Shown: piece by piece, positions 1-6,450 of the stretch
Layout: every line of letters begins with the position of its first letter
Position numbering within the stretch: the first letter of the stretch is position 1
Source of the DNA: Pararhodospirillum photometricum DSM 122
GTDB lineage: Bacteria; Pseudomonadota; Alphaproteobacteria; Rhodospirillales; Rhodospirillaceae
Reading direction: 5' to 3'
Assembly (NCBI RefSeq): GCF_000284415.1
Contig: NC_017059.1
Location: 1,358,438-1,376,732 of the forward strand
DNA: 18,295 bases
The notes under the pieces: model-generated
Databases searched by the model: none
Told to the model about the DNA's origin: nothing
Seen by the model: only the letters and a program-made list of their open reading frames with translations
Made by a program: the position numbers and the translations under genes

Positions 1-280
1 GGCCATTGTTGCCGACAATCTGGCCGCGGGTCTGGCCGGGGCGGCTTTTGTTGCGTATCTCTCATCGCTGACCAGCGTTCGCTTTACCGCCATGCAATAT
101 GCGCTGTTCAGTTCGCTTATGACCCTGGGGCCCAAGATCCTCGCCGGCTACGGCGGCGCGGTGGTCGATGCCCAGGGCTACGGGCCCTTCTTTATTGGCA
201 CGGCCGTGTTGGGCGTGCCTGTCTTGGGGCTGGTCTGGCTGGCGGCCCGACTGGCGCCGCCGGCGGGGCGCGTGTCGTGA
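1..280 (+). CDS. ampG: AmpG-like muropeptide MFS permease, C-terminal fragment
   Basis: This is the 3' end of a gene that enters from the left edge; the reading frame starts at base 2 and ends with TGA at 278-280, leaving 92 residues. The visible part holds the last transmembrane helices of a major facilitator permease. The stretch DNLAAGLAGAAFVAYLSSL, followed by FTAMQYALFSSLMTLGPK and then FFIGTAVLGVPVLGLVWLAA, is typical of AmpG-type permeases, which import anhydro-muropeptides across the inner membrane for peptidoglycan recycling. That assignment rests on family resemblance; the N-terminal three quarters are outside the window. No terminator is obvious between it and the pyrophosphatase gene 110 nt downstream. 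A related sugar or siderophore MFS transporter is the main alternative. Confidence 0.82.
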   Translation, partial: AIVADNLAAGLAGAAFVAYLSSLTSVRFTAMQYALFSSLMTLGPKILAGYGGAVVDAQGYGPFFIGTAVLGVPVLGLVWLAARLAPPAGRVS

Positions 281-390
281 GGTGACCCCGGTGATTTTGC
301 AGTACCCCTCTTCTTGCGGCGCTCTTTCGCACCGCACAATTCGGCGCTACAGTGCGCGCCTCGCCTGATCCTGTAAGGACTGTTGGACCC

Positions 391-942
391 ATGGATATCA
401 AGAAGATCCCCGTCGGCAAGAATCCGCCCAAGGACATTAACGTCATCATCGAAATTCCGATGCTGGCCGACCCGGTGAAGTATGAGGTGGACAAGGAATC
501 GGGGGCCATGTACGTGGACCGTTTCTTGCACACGGCCATGCAATATCCCTGTAACTATGGCTTCGTTCCCCACACCCTGGCCGACGATGGCGACCCGGTG
601 GATGTGCTGGTCATTGGTCGTATCCCGGTGGCGGTGGGCTCGGTCCTGCGCACCCGGCCGATCGGCGTGCTGCACATGGAAGACGAGGCCGGGCGCGACG
701 AGAAGATCCTGGGGGTTCCCCACTCTTCCTTGCATCCCTACCACGACAATGTGTTCAACTTCGGCGACGTGCGGCCCATCGAGCTGCGGCGCATCGAGCA
801 CTTCTTCGCCCACTACAAGGATCTGGAAGAAGGCAAGTGGGTCAAGATCCTGGGCTGGGGCGATTACAAGGAAGCCTGGGAATGCGTGGAGCAGGGCATC
901 AAGCGCCATGCCGAAGCCGAGGCCCAGCTGAAGGGCGAGTAA
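391..942 (+). CDS. ppa: Inorganic pyrophosphatase (soluble, family I)
   Basis: This 183-aa cytoplasmic enzyme hydrolyses pyrophosphate to two phosphates and so pulls biosynthetic reactions forward. The family I signature is present as DGDPVDVLVI, with the Asp residues that bind Mg and the attacking water. The conserved YPCNYGFVPHTL segment before it and the HFFAHYKDLE and VKILGW segments towards the end also match the family, as does the length. I chose ATG 391 over an upstream in-frame codon at 352 because a Shine-Dalgarno-like TAAGGA lies about 10 nt before it and the protein then starts MDIKKIPVG, as family members do. The gene probably has its own promoter in the 110-nt gap after the permease. 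A palindromic repeat begins 8 nt after its stop and may end the transcript. Confidence 0.97.
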   Translation: MDIKKIPVGKNPPKDINVIIEIPMLADPVKYEVDKESGAMYVDRFLHTAMQYPCNYGFVPHTLADDGDPVDVLVIGRIPVAVGSVLRTRPIGVLHMEDEAGRDEKILGVPHSSLHPYHDNVFNFGDVRPIELRRIEHFFAHYKDLEEGKWVKILGWGDYKEAWECVEQGIKRHAEAEAQLKGE

Positions 943-949
943 ACCAGTG

Positions 950-971
950 CCGGGGAGGGGCACCTCCCCGG
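950..971. repeat. GC-rich palindrome, copy 1 of a dispersed family
   Basis: A perfect inverted repeat has arms CCGGGGAGG (950-958) and CCTCCCCGG (963-971) with a GGCA loop, followed by ACTCC. It begins 8 nt after the ppa stop codon. The same core occurs at five other gene 3' ends in this window. There is no T-run, so it would be a weak intrinsic terminator; an mRNA-stabilising or REP-type role is equally possible. Confidence 0.75.
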
Positions 972-1307
972 ACTCCGCTCACTTTCGGCTCGACTCTGAA
1001 CGATGCGCGCGGTACTCATAACAAATTCCAAAGAAAGAAGGTCCGGTTGTTCCCGGATCCTCAAGAGCCGAAACCGGCTCAAAATCGGGTGGAAAAGAGG
1101 GGGAGTCGGCAAGAAGAAGGCGTAGCAAAACGACAGGTCACCACGACCCGTCTCCACTCCTCTGACCCCGTCAGAGATCATCCTCGCGGCAGTCGTTTCC
1201 TTCCGCTCCACGCTTCCCTGGCCTTCGGCTGGCGTGCGGGGGTACTCTTGCGCCTTTGCTCGCTTTCTGGCATTCTGTCTCCAGTCTAAACGGAGGCAAG
1301 AAAAGCC
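972..1307. other. Long intergenic region with one small hairpin
   Basis: This gap between ppa and the 185-aa gene holds no convincing coding sequence. The open frames that cross it on both strands are out of register with any recognisable protein. It is less GC-rich than its surroundings and contains one perfect hairpin, GAGCCG-AAAC-CGGCTC, at 1065-1080. I see no tRNA, no rho-independent terminator and no clear promoter hexamers. It could be a long 5' leader or an undetected small RNA; neither can be shown from sequence alone. Confidence 0.4.
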
Positions 1308-1865
1308 ATGGACGCTGGACAGGACATTGGACTGGGCGGCGCTGCCTTGACGCAGCAAGCCTACGCAGGCTCGTTTCGACAAGAGCCCATCCCCATCCCC
1401 ACCGAGCAAGAAAGCGCCCTTCCCTCTGCTTCCGGCGTTGGCGCCACCGCTGAAAGTACCGGGGATACCTATAACCTTGATACCAAAATCATCCTCGATC
1501 CCAACTTTTATGTGAGCGTTACCCAGTTCACGTACGGCGAGGATTTCAACTTTCAGGTTCCTTCCCGCGAGCAGATCGAAGCGTATTTGCGCGGCAAGGA
1601 GGCCCACGATGTCGGCCTCACCGAGCAGCAACAGCGCGCCTTGGAAGACTTTCTGGCCCAGCGGCAGATCGTTGAGGTCGATGGGGGGAACGTCAAGGAT
1701 GTGCAGGCTGTCGGCGTTGTGGCCGCCGCCGCTTTGAGCCAAGCCTTTCCCTCGGTCGTGGCCAGCCTGCCGGTGCGTGACACCGCCGCCAGCCCCGACC
1801 CCACCACCAGCGCCCCGGCCCGCAGCGCCGGTCCTCTCGGTCGCGCCGTCGAAGTGGAAGCCTGA
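1308..1865 (+). CDS. Hypothetical protein, 185 aa, unrecognised
   Basis: I do not recognise this protein. The start is well supported: ATG 1308 follows GGAGG at 1292-1296 by 11 nt. The N-terminal ~50 residues are rich in Gly, Ala, Pro and Ser and look disordered. The middle (about residues 52-120) looks folded, with an aromatic segment (NFYVSVTQFTYGEDFNFQV) and then a charged, probably helical part (SREQIEAYLRGKE, TEQQQRALEDFLAQR). The last ~40 residues are again low-complexity Ala/Pro/Ser. There is no signal peptide, membrane helix or cysteine. The gene stands alone between a 365-nt gap and a tRNA unit, so context gives no role. A 6-bp palindrome (CGGACA-GAA-TGTCCG, 1871-1885) follows the stop. 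Confidence 0.72.
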   Translation: MDAGQDIGLGGAALTQQAYAGSFRQEPIPIPTEQESALPSASGVGATAESTGDTYNLDTKIILDPNFYVSVTQFTYGEDFNFQVPSREQIEAYLRGKEAHDVGLTEQQQRALEDFLAQRQIVEVDGGNVKDVQAVGVVAAAALSQAFPSVVASLPVRDTAASPDPTTSAPARSAGPLGRAVEVEA

Positions 1866-1994
1866 CCCCCCGGACAGAATGTCCGTCCAGCGTCCAGGTC
1901 TCTCACGGTCCCGGTCAGTGTCCGGGCTTTTGGCTTTTTGAGGGGGTCTCTCCCCACGGTTTCAAAAAAAATGCTCCTTTGCAAAAATAGGGGC

Positions 1995-2023
1995 TTGCCT
2001 GATCCGCCAAAGCCGGATACTTA
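1995..2023 (+). promoter_or_regulatory. Probable sigma-70 promoter of the tRNA-Asp pair
   Basis: TTGCCT (1995-2000) and TACTTA (2018-2023) are separated by exactly 17 nt and lie 19 nt before the first tRNA. An A-rich stretch just upstream (about 1965-1988) contrasts with the GC-rich surroundings and could act as an UP element, as is common for stable RNA genes. The hexamers are not perfect and the site is a prediction. Confidence 0.5.
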
Positions 2024-2041
2024 CCGGCCCCTCGGAACGAA

Positions 2042-2118
2042 GCGGGTGTAGCTCAGTTGGTTAGAGCGCTGGCCTGTCACGCCAGAGGTCGCGGGTTCAA
2101 GTCCCGTCACTCGCGCCA
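2042..2118 (+). tRNA. tRNA-Asp (anticodon GTC), copy 1
   Basis: The 77-nt sequence folds as a standard cloverleaf. The acceptor arm is GCGGGTG with CACTCGC (one G-U pair), the anticodon stem CTGGC/GCCAG encloses the loop CTGTCAC giving anticodon GTC, and the T arm is GCGGG-TTCAAGT-CCCGT. The discriminator base is G, as expected for aspartate tRNA, and CCA is encoded. It is identical to the second copy 114 nt downstream and shares its promoter and terminator. Confidence 0.97.
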
Positions 2119-2155
2119 GTTTTTTTAAAGGCTCTCCGGTCGGGAGTGTCTCTTT

Positions 2156-2232
2156 GCGGGTGTAGCTCAGTTGGTTAGAGCGCTGGCCTGTCACGCCAGA
2201 GGTCGCGGGTTCAAGTCCCGTCACTCGCGCCA
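2156..2232 (+). tRNA. tRNA-Asp (anticodon GTC), copy 2
   Basis: This is an exact 77-nt duplicate of the tRNA at 2042-2118, with the same GTC anticodon, G discriminator and encoded CCA. The 37-nt spacer has a short T-run but no strong hairpin, so both tRNAs are probably processed from one precursor ending at the terminator just downstream. Confidence 0.97.
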
Positions 2233-2241
2233 GTTTGCAAG

Positions 2242-2267
2242 AAGGCCGCCGGTGGGCGGCCTTTTTT
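2242..2267 (+). terminator. Rho-independent terminator of the tRNA unit
   Basis: A perfect 9-bp stem AAGGCCGCC / GGCGGCCTT (2242-2250 with 2255-2263) closes a GGTG loop and runs into TTTTTT at 2262-2267. It lies 9 nt after the second tRNA and is the only textbook intrinsic terminator in the window. Confidence 0.92.
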
Positions 2268-2322
2268 GTTGTGGGCGCGGCGAGACGGTGTGAACCCAAT
2301 TCCGGGCGGCGCGGCCGCTCAG

Positions 2323-2341
2323 GAGTTGCGAGCAACTCTCA
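2323..2341. promoter_or_regulatory. Palindromic operator candidate, possibly Fur-like
   Basis: GAGTTGC-GA-GCAACTC (2323-2338) is a perfect 7-bp inverted repeat. An overlapping imperfect palindrome, TGCGAG-CAA-CTCTCA (2327-2341), has half-sites agreeing at five of six positions and resembles the TGAnAAT...TCA layout of Fur boxes. It lies between the tRNA terminator and the small FeoA-like gene, about 165 nt before that start. Assignment to Fur is inference; another dimeric repressor would fit. The rest of 2269-2506 shows no gene I can support. Confidence 0.35.
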
Positions 2342-2506
2342 CTTTCAGTACGGTCAGGGGGTGGACAGGGGGGAGCCTCCTGCTCCAGCGCAGCGTGATC
2401 CCCAGGGCCGGGCCGGTCGGCGGTAGGGGGGATCGGGACCCCCCGCCCTGGTTGGCGCCTGGCCGGGCGGGGGGTCATTTTGCTTGGGCGCCCGGGGGGA
2501 CCCCTC

Positions 2507-2767
2507 ATGCGAGAAACCACGATGACGCGCCGGACCCAACACGCCCTGGCCTGGGTGGAACGGGCCCGTCGGTGCCGCGACATCCCGTTGAACGAGGCGC
2601 CGGCCGGCTCGGTGTGGCGACTGAGCACCGGGCTGCCGGGCATCCCCAGCGGCGCGGCCTTGCTGGTTGTCGGACGCGAGCCTGGGGCCTGGGTTCTGCG
2701 GGTCAAGGGCCAGGAGATCACCGTAAGCGCCGCCATCGCCGCCCACGTCACCCTCTCCCCAGTCTAA
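2507..2767 (+). CDS. Small protein with FeoA-like (SH3-like) C-terminal half
   Basis: This 86-aa protein begins MRETTMTRRTQ. ATG 2507 is preceded by a purine-rich GGGGGGA 6 nt upstream; ATG 2522 is an alternative start. Residues ~25-86 follow the pattern of FeoA-type beta-barrel domains: a conserved-looking IPLNEAPAGSVWRL, a turn around GIPSGAALLVV, and a closing WVLRVKGQEITVSAAIAAHV in which the last part would be the binding strand and helix. FeoA proteins are cytosolic partners of the FeoB ferrous iron transporter. No feoB is visible here, and the match is by eye, so the function is tentative. A palindrome upstream could be an iron-responsive operator. A degenerate copy of the dispersed repeat follows the stop. 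Confidence 0.6.
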   Translation: MRETTMTRRTQHALAWVERARRCRDIPLNEAPAGSVWRLSTGLPGIPSGAALLVVGREPGAWVLRVKGQEITVSAAIAAHVTLSPV

Positions 2768-2796
2768 TCCCCCCATCGCATCCCCCATGGACCGAA

Positions 2797-2827
2797 GGGG
2801 CCTGGGGAGGCCCGCCTCGCCCGCCTT
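2797..2827. repeat. GC-rich palindrome, copy 2 (degenerate)
   Basis: GGGGCCTGGGGAGGCCCGCC continues as TCGCCCGCCTT and matches the 15478 copy closely, with one substitution in the right arm (GCCTCGCC instead of GCCTCCCC). It begins 30 nt after the stop of the FeoA-like gene. Unlike the others it runs into a T-rich tail (TTATTTTTCCC), so this copy could work as an intrinsic terminator. Confidence 0.65.
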
Positions 2828-2972
2828 ATTTTTCCCTTTCCCCTCCGTTTTTATCATTGTCCTTGCGCCCCAAAGGCCCCCAGCCCTTTTCCCCCGCTCC
2901 CGTGCTGCCCATATCCATGGCCACGGACTGCCGGGCCCGGTCCCTGCGCCCGGCGCGACCAGGGAGACGGCC

Positions 2973-3764
2973 ATGACCGACCACCGCCCCGCCTCTTCGC
3001 CCGAGCCGCCCTATCGCCTCAACACCGTGACCGTCAGGGCCGTCTGGGGCTGGCTTGACCGGGCTTGGGCCGATATCTGCGCGGCCCCCTTCTCCAGCTT
3101 GCTCTACAGCGCCCTGTTCGTGCTGTTGGGCTTTGGCGTGACCGGGGGCTTGCTGCTCCTCGACATGGCCTGGGCCATCTTGCCGATGATGGGCGGCTTT
3201 CTCCTGGTGGGGCCGGTGCTGGGCACGGGCCTTTACGAAATCAGCCGGATCGTGGAGGCCGGCGGTCCCCCCCAACCGTTCGCTGCTCTGCTGGCCTTTC
3301 GCCGCGCTCCCCAAGGCCTGCTGTTTGCCGGCTTGACCTTTACCTTGCTGCTGCTGGCGTGGCTGCGCTTTGTCGCGGTGCTGTTTGCCCTGTCCTTCCC
3401 GTATGTCGGGCCCTCGTGGGCCGATCTGGTCCACGAAACCTTGACGACCTTGGATGGCGCCGTGTTTGTGGCGGTGAGCGCTGGGGTGGGCGGGGCGTTT
3501 GCCGTGGTGGCTTTCGTGATCGGGGTCATCGCCTTGCCGGTGATGATTGACCAGCGGTGGGACTTCTTCCGGGCCGCGCACCTGTCCTTGCGGGTGGTGC
3601 GGGCCAATCCGGCGCCTCTCGCCGCCTGGGCCGCCTTGATCGCCTTGTTTGTCGGCGCAGGCTTGATGATGGGGCTGATCGGCTTGGTGCCGGCCTTGAT
3701 GCTGGTCGGCCACGCCTCCTGGCACGCCTATCGCTCGTTGGTCGAGTTTCCCGACCCGGCGTAG
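2973..3764 (+). CDS. DUF2189-type integral membrane protein
   Basis: This 263-aa protein has a short soluble N-terminus followed by about six hydrophobic helices, with clear membrane segments beginning SLLYSALFVLLGFGV, WAILPMMGGFLLVGPVLG and LLFAGLTFTLLLLAWL and more near the C-terminus. The features LNTVTVRAVWGWLDRAW, GPVLGTGLYEISR and LPVMIDQRWDFFRA.. are typical of the DUF2189 family of uncharacterised inner-membrane proteins, which are found next to respiratory genes in some proteobacteria. I chose ATG 2973 because AGGGAGA lies 5 nt upstream; the frame is open further back, but that extension crosses the palindromic repeat and looks non-coding. No biochemical function can be given. It converges with the esterase gene on the other strand, with a repeat copy between them. 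Confidence 0.88.
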   Translation: MTDHRPASSPEPPYRLNTVTVRAVWGWLDRAWADICAAPFSSLLYSALFVLLGFGVTGGLLLLDMAWAILPMMGGFLLVGPVLGTGLYEISRIVEAGGPPQPFAALLAFRRAPQGLLFAGLTFTLLLLAWLRFVAVLFALSFPYVGPSWADLVHETLTTLDGAVFVAVSAGVGGAFAVVAFVIGVIALPVMIDQRWDFFRAAHLSLRVVRANPAPLAAWAALIALFVGAGLMMGLIGLVPALMLVGHASWHAYRSLVEFPDPA

Positions 3765-3771
3765 GGTCCCC

Positions 3772-3814
3772 GGAAGGGAAGGGGGGGGAGGCCGCGCTTT
3801 CCCAGCCTTCCCCC
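3772..3814. repeat. GC-rich palindrome, copy 3, between convergent genes
   Basis: This segment sits between the stop of the DUF2189 gene (3764) and the stop of the esterase gene on the minus strand (3816). Read on the minus strand it gives GGAAGGCTGGGAAAGC then CGGCCTCCCCCC, matching the 17157 copy with a few substitutions. Its position suggests a bidirectional transcription barrier, but it has no T-run. Confidence 0.6.
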
Positions 3815-3815
3815 T

Positions 3816-4601
3816 TTACCCCCGCTCTAAGAACCCCCGCAGCACCTGGACCACGGTCTCGGGCTGCTCGGCATGCACCCAGTGCCCGGCGTTTTTCACC
3901 GTCACCACCCGGGCCGTCGGAAACAAACGGCGAAGGGCGTCCCGATCGCTGTCGGGCACGTAGTCGCTCCGTTCGCCGCGCACGACCAGCGTGGGTCCCG
4001 GCCATGCGGCCTGGTCGCCAACGTCAGGAAACCCACTAAGCGCCGGCACCGCCGCCCGCAAGGCGGGCAGGTTGAGGTGCCAGCGCCAGCCGCCATCCTC
4101 GCGCCCCAGGTTTTGCAGCAAAAAGGCCCGCAACGCGGGGTCGGGGAGGGAGGGGGCCAACAAGGTGTTGGCGGCCTCACGGCTGGGCAGATCGACCGGC
4201 AGAGCCTGCAAGGCAGCGATCACCGCGTCCAAGGTGGCCCGGCCGGGGGACACCCCGGGACTGATATCGATCACGCCCAGCGCCCCCACCAGCGTGGGCC
4301 GGGTCAGGGCCAAGGTCATGGCGGTTTTGCCGCCCATGGAATGACCGATCACCACCGGCCGCTCCAGGCCATGGGCCTCGATGTAGGCCGCGACATCCCC
4401 AGCCAGGGCGGGATAGGTCATGACGTCGCTCCACGGCGAGTCGCCATGGTTGCGAGCGTCAAGCAGGTGGAGGCTGGCGAGATCTTGCAGCCGACCGGCG
4501 ATGGCCCGCCAGTTGCGCCCCCTGCCGAACAGGCCATGCAAGATCACCACCGGCCGACCATGGCCAAGGCGGGTGGCGGCCAGGGTCAGCGGCTCGCTCA
4601 C
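3816..4601 (-). CDS. Alpha/beta hydrolase, YbfF-like esterase
   Basis: This 261-aa cytoplasmic enzyme has the alpha/beta hydrolase layout. The oxyanion segment is VILHGLFGRGRNW, the nucleophile Ser88 lies in GHSMGG, and the acid and base are probably Asp213 (GERSDYVPD) and His240 (NAGHWVH). The DARNHGDSPW segment is typical of the YbfF/ABHD11 group of acyl-ester hydrolases, whose natural substrates are poorly defined. The start is GTG 4601: it overlaps the stop of the upstream lipoprotein gene as GTGA, a common coupling arrangement, and has a purine-rich GGGAGAGG upstream. The longer open frame to 4730 runs through the lipoprotein gene and is not used. It is the last gene of the 6362-3816 operon. 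Confidence 0.9.
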   Translation of the reverse strand: MSEPLTLAATRLGHGRPVVILHGLFGRGRNWRAIAGRLQDLASLHLLDARNHGDSPWSDVMTYPALAGDVAAYIEAHGLERPVVIGHSMGGKTAMTLALTRPTLVGALGVIDISPGVSPGRATLDAVIAALQALPVDLPSREAANTLLAPSLPDPALRAFLLQNLGREDGGWRWHLNLPALRAAVPALSGFPDVGDQAAWPGPTLVVRGERSDYVPDSDRDALRRLFPTARVVTVKNAGHWVHAEQPETVVQVLRGFLERG

Positions 4602-4936
4602 GACGGGGCCTCTCCCGGAGGCGGCGGGGCCGGCTCGACGCAGGTAAAGAACGCCACGTGGGGAGCGAGCCACGTGCAGCCATACCGCTCCGTGAGGTGG
4701 TAGCGAGCCTTTTTGTTGTCCTTGGCGCAATGGGCATCCGCCAGGGCCTGGAGGGTTTTGGCCTGGGCCGCCTCGTTCCCGCTGTAACAGACGGCGGCAA
4801 TGGTTGCGGTGCCCCGCATGGGCAGGGCCACGGTCGAGCGCTCGCGGATTTGGACGTAATCGACGAAAGGCTCGCTGGCGCAGCCTCCCGCCAGCAGGGG
4901 CAGGGCCAGGACAAGGGCCGGAGCGAAGCGGAACAC
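4598..4936 (-). CDS. Small lipoprotein, hypothetical
   Basis: This 112-aa protein begins with a short hydrophobic signal (FRFAPALVLALPLLAGGC), whose Cys would be lipidated; the lipobox LLAGGC is slightly non-standard. The mature part has three further cysteines (VCYS, AHCA, GCTW) plus one near the end (FTCVE), and ends in a Pro-rich tail. I chose GTG 4936 because GGGAGA lies 9 nt upstream on the minus strand, it falls 19 nt after the DUF2235 stop, and it places the signal peptide at the N-terminus. A TTG start at 4975 would overlap the previous gene. The stop overlaps the esterase start (GTGA). The function is unknown. The operon suggests a surface or periplasmic partner of the hydrolase, perhaps an immunity-type lipoprotein, but that is speculation. 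Confidence 0.8.
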   Translation of the reverse strand: MFRFAPALVLALPLLAGGCASEPFVDYVQIRERSTVALPMRGTATIAAVCYSGNEAAQAKTLQALADAHCAKDNKKARYHLTERYGCTWLAPHVAFFTCVEPAPPPPGEAPS

Positions 4937-4955
4937 GAGCGGCGATCTCCCGATC

Positions 4956-6362
4956 TCAGAGGGCGGTGATGTCAAGGGTCAGGCTGCCCGAGCGGGGGCC
5001 AGAAAGGCCGCGAGCGGTGTTGGCAAAGACATACAAATACCCCGCCGTGCGCGGTTCCACCATGCCCGTGGCCCCAAGAGCCAGGGTTTCCCCGCCGTCG
5101 TCGCCGGGAATGTGCCCGACCAAGCTCCCCCAGGGCAAGGTGGGGGCCCGTCGGGTCCCCGGCAGGGGGGGCAAGGACTGGCCCATATGGTGGTGCCAGA
5201 CCCGGCCCAGCGTCGCCAGGGCGTGCGAGACGAGTTGGCCCGGGGTGACAGTGTGGGAGCCGTTGTCGCTGATCCCGCCAGGGCCACAGGTCAACAGCCC
5301 CAGATGCCAGCGTCCCGTGGCCTCGACCCGATACAAGCGCCCGGCTTCCAGCCACAGCCCGGTGGGGGTCCAGGGGCAGGCGGCGTCCACCTCCACCCGC
5401 TGGGTTTCGCCGGCAGCGAGGATCCGGGTCGGCCAATAGGGCGTCGTGGGATCGGGCGGTGCCGTGTGGCGGGCGCGGGCCAGGGGGTGGAGGGGGGCCT
5501 GGGGGTCGGCGAAGCAGGGCACGGCCCGCGGCGCGCCGTTCTGGCTGGCGCGGATGGGGAGCGGCCCGCCCTCGACGGGGCGGGGGTCGCCACGCAGCGC
5601 CAGACCACAGGCCGCCGCCTGCTCCATCATCCAGGCCAGCGCGGCATTGGACAGGCTGGTTTGGCCGAGCGCGCCGCCCACGTCCTCGTGGGTGCCAGGA
5701 AACCAGAGCTGGGAGACGGTGCGCCGAGCCGCGACGTTGCTCCACGGCGCCGGGGGGCTGCGGGTTTCGTCGAGGGCGAAGGCCTGGCAGGCGTGACGCA
5801 CCCGATCGCTCAGACGGTCATCGGCAAAGGTCTCCCGCGTGGGGAAGGCCCCGATCCCCCAAAGCGCGGAGTCCAGCGGGATGCCGAGCGGTCCCAAGGT
5901 TTCCCACACGCCGAGAAAGTGGATGTCGGCGGGATAGGGGGGCGGGCAGCCCTCGGGCAGCGGGGTGCGGGCCCGGTAGGCGGCGAGCAGCGTGGGCCCC
6001 GTCTCCAGGTGCCGGGCGGTGGGCAGGCCATAGCGGACGATCAGGGCGGCGAGGGTGCGGGCGATGGTGGCGCCTTGGCTCAGGCCCACCAGAAAGATGC
6101 GGTCGCCCGGCTGGAAGGTTTCCCCCAGCCAGGACAGGCCGGCCAGCACAGACGGGCCCAGCAGGTCGGTCGGGGCGCCCCAGGGACGTCCCCGGGGGGG
6201 GCGGCCGGGTCCCGCGATCAGCACGCGGCGTTGTGGCTCGCCCTGGGCGGTGGTGTCGGCCAGCGCCTGATAAAGACGGGTCACGTTCGTGGTGGGGGAC
6301 GGGTCGCCATTCCCCCCGGCCCGGTGCCACAGGCCGTCGCAACACACGATCAGATGGGCCAT
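4956..6362 (-). CDS. DUF2235 alpha/beta hydrolase with C-terminal LecA-like domain
   Basis: This 468-aa protein has two parts. Residues ~1-260 follow the DUF2235 (Tle1-like) lipase family: VCCDGLWHR at the start, a TNVTRLYQAL segment, the nucleophile elbow GLSQGA (Ser95, usually GFSRGA), the GVWETLGPLGIP segment and FPGTHEDVGG carrying the likely catalytic His225 and Asp227. Residues ~331-468 resemble the Pseudomonas lectin LecA fold: GLWLEAGRLYRVEATGRW, LVGHIPGDDGGETL, YLYVFANTARG and SGSLTLDI. The LecA calcium ligands (Asp100 and Asn107/108 region) are not kept, so sugar binding by the LecA mechanism is doubtful. Family members include phospholipases and secreted effectors. No signal peptide is visible. 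ATG 6362 has GGGAGA 4 nt upstream. It heads a three-gene operon with a lipoprotein and an esterase. Confidence 0.85.
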   Translation of the reverse strand: MAHLIVCCDGLWHRAGGNGDPSPTTNVTRLYQALADTTAQGEPQRRVLIAGPGRPPRGRPWGAPTDLLGPSVLAGLSWLGETFQPGDRIFLVGLSQGATIARTLAALIVRYGLPTARHLETGPTLLAAYRARTPLPEGCPPPYPADIHFLGVWETLGPLGIPLDSALWGIGAFPTRETFADDRLSDRVRHACQAFALDETRSPPAPWSNVAARRTVSQLWFPGTHEDVGGALGQTSLSNAALAWMMEQAAACGLALRGDPRPVEGGPLPIRASQNGAPRAVPCFADPQAPLHPLARARHTAPPDPTTPYWPTRILAAGETQRVEVDAACPWTPTGLWLEAGRLYRVEATGRWHLGLLTCGPGGISDNGSHTVTPGQLVSHALATLGRVWHHHMGQSLPPLPGTRRAPTLPWGSLVGHIPGDDGGETLALGATGMVEPRTAGYLYVFANTARGLSGPRSGSLTLDITAL

Positions 6363-6407
6363 GCTGTCTCCCGTTGCGTCCTTTCATGCCCTTGCCCCAA
6401 AAGCAGG

Positions 6408-6430
6408 CCGGGAAGGCGCGACCTCCCCGG
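6408..6430. repeat. GC-rich palindrome, copy 4
   Basis: CCGGGAAGG (6408-6416), loop CGCGA, CCTCCCCGG (6422-6430), then ACTC. It is the same family as 950-971, with one mismatch in the stem. It lies 20 nt beyond the rsmA stop in the direction of rsmA transcription and before the DUF2235 start, so it separates two same-strand units. Confidence 0.65.
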
Positions 6431-6450
6431 ACTCTTCGGTTTCGTTGGGG

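Noticed and set aside
314..353. Possible promoter hexamers before ppa (TTGCGG, TTTCGC, TACAGT)
   Set aside because: No pair has both a good match and good spacing, so I do not list it as a feature.
352..390. Upstream start for the pyrophosphatase
   Set aside because: The added residues do not fit the family, and the ribosome binding site supports ATG 391.
2021..2335. Minus-strand open frame with a repeated ARVTGLEPATSGVTGQRS-type peptide
   Set aside because: It is the antisense reading of the two tRNA-Asp genes, a well-known false protein in annotations; the repeat is just the duplicated tRNA.
2787..2972. N-terminal extension of the DUF2189 protein
   Set aside because: It would run through the palindromic repeat and a T-rich stretch, and ATG 2973 has a good ribosome binding site.
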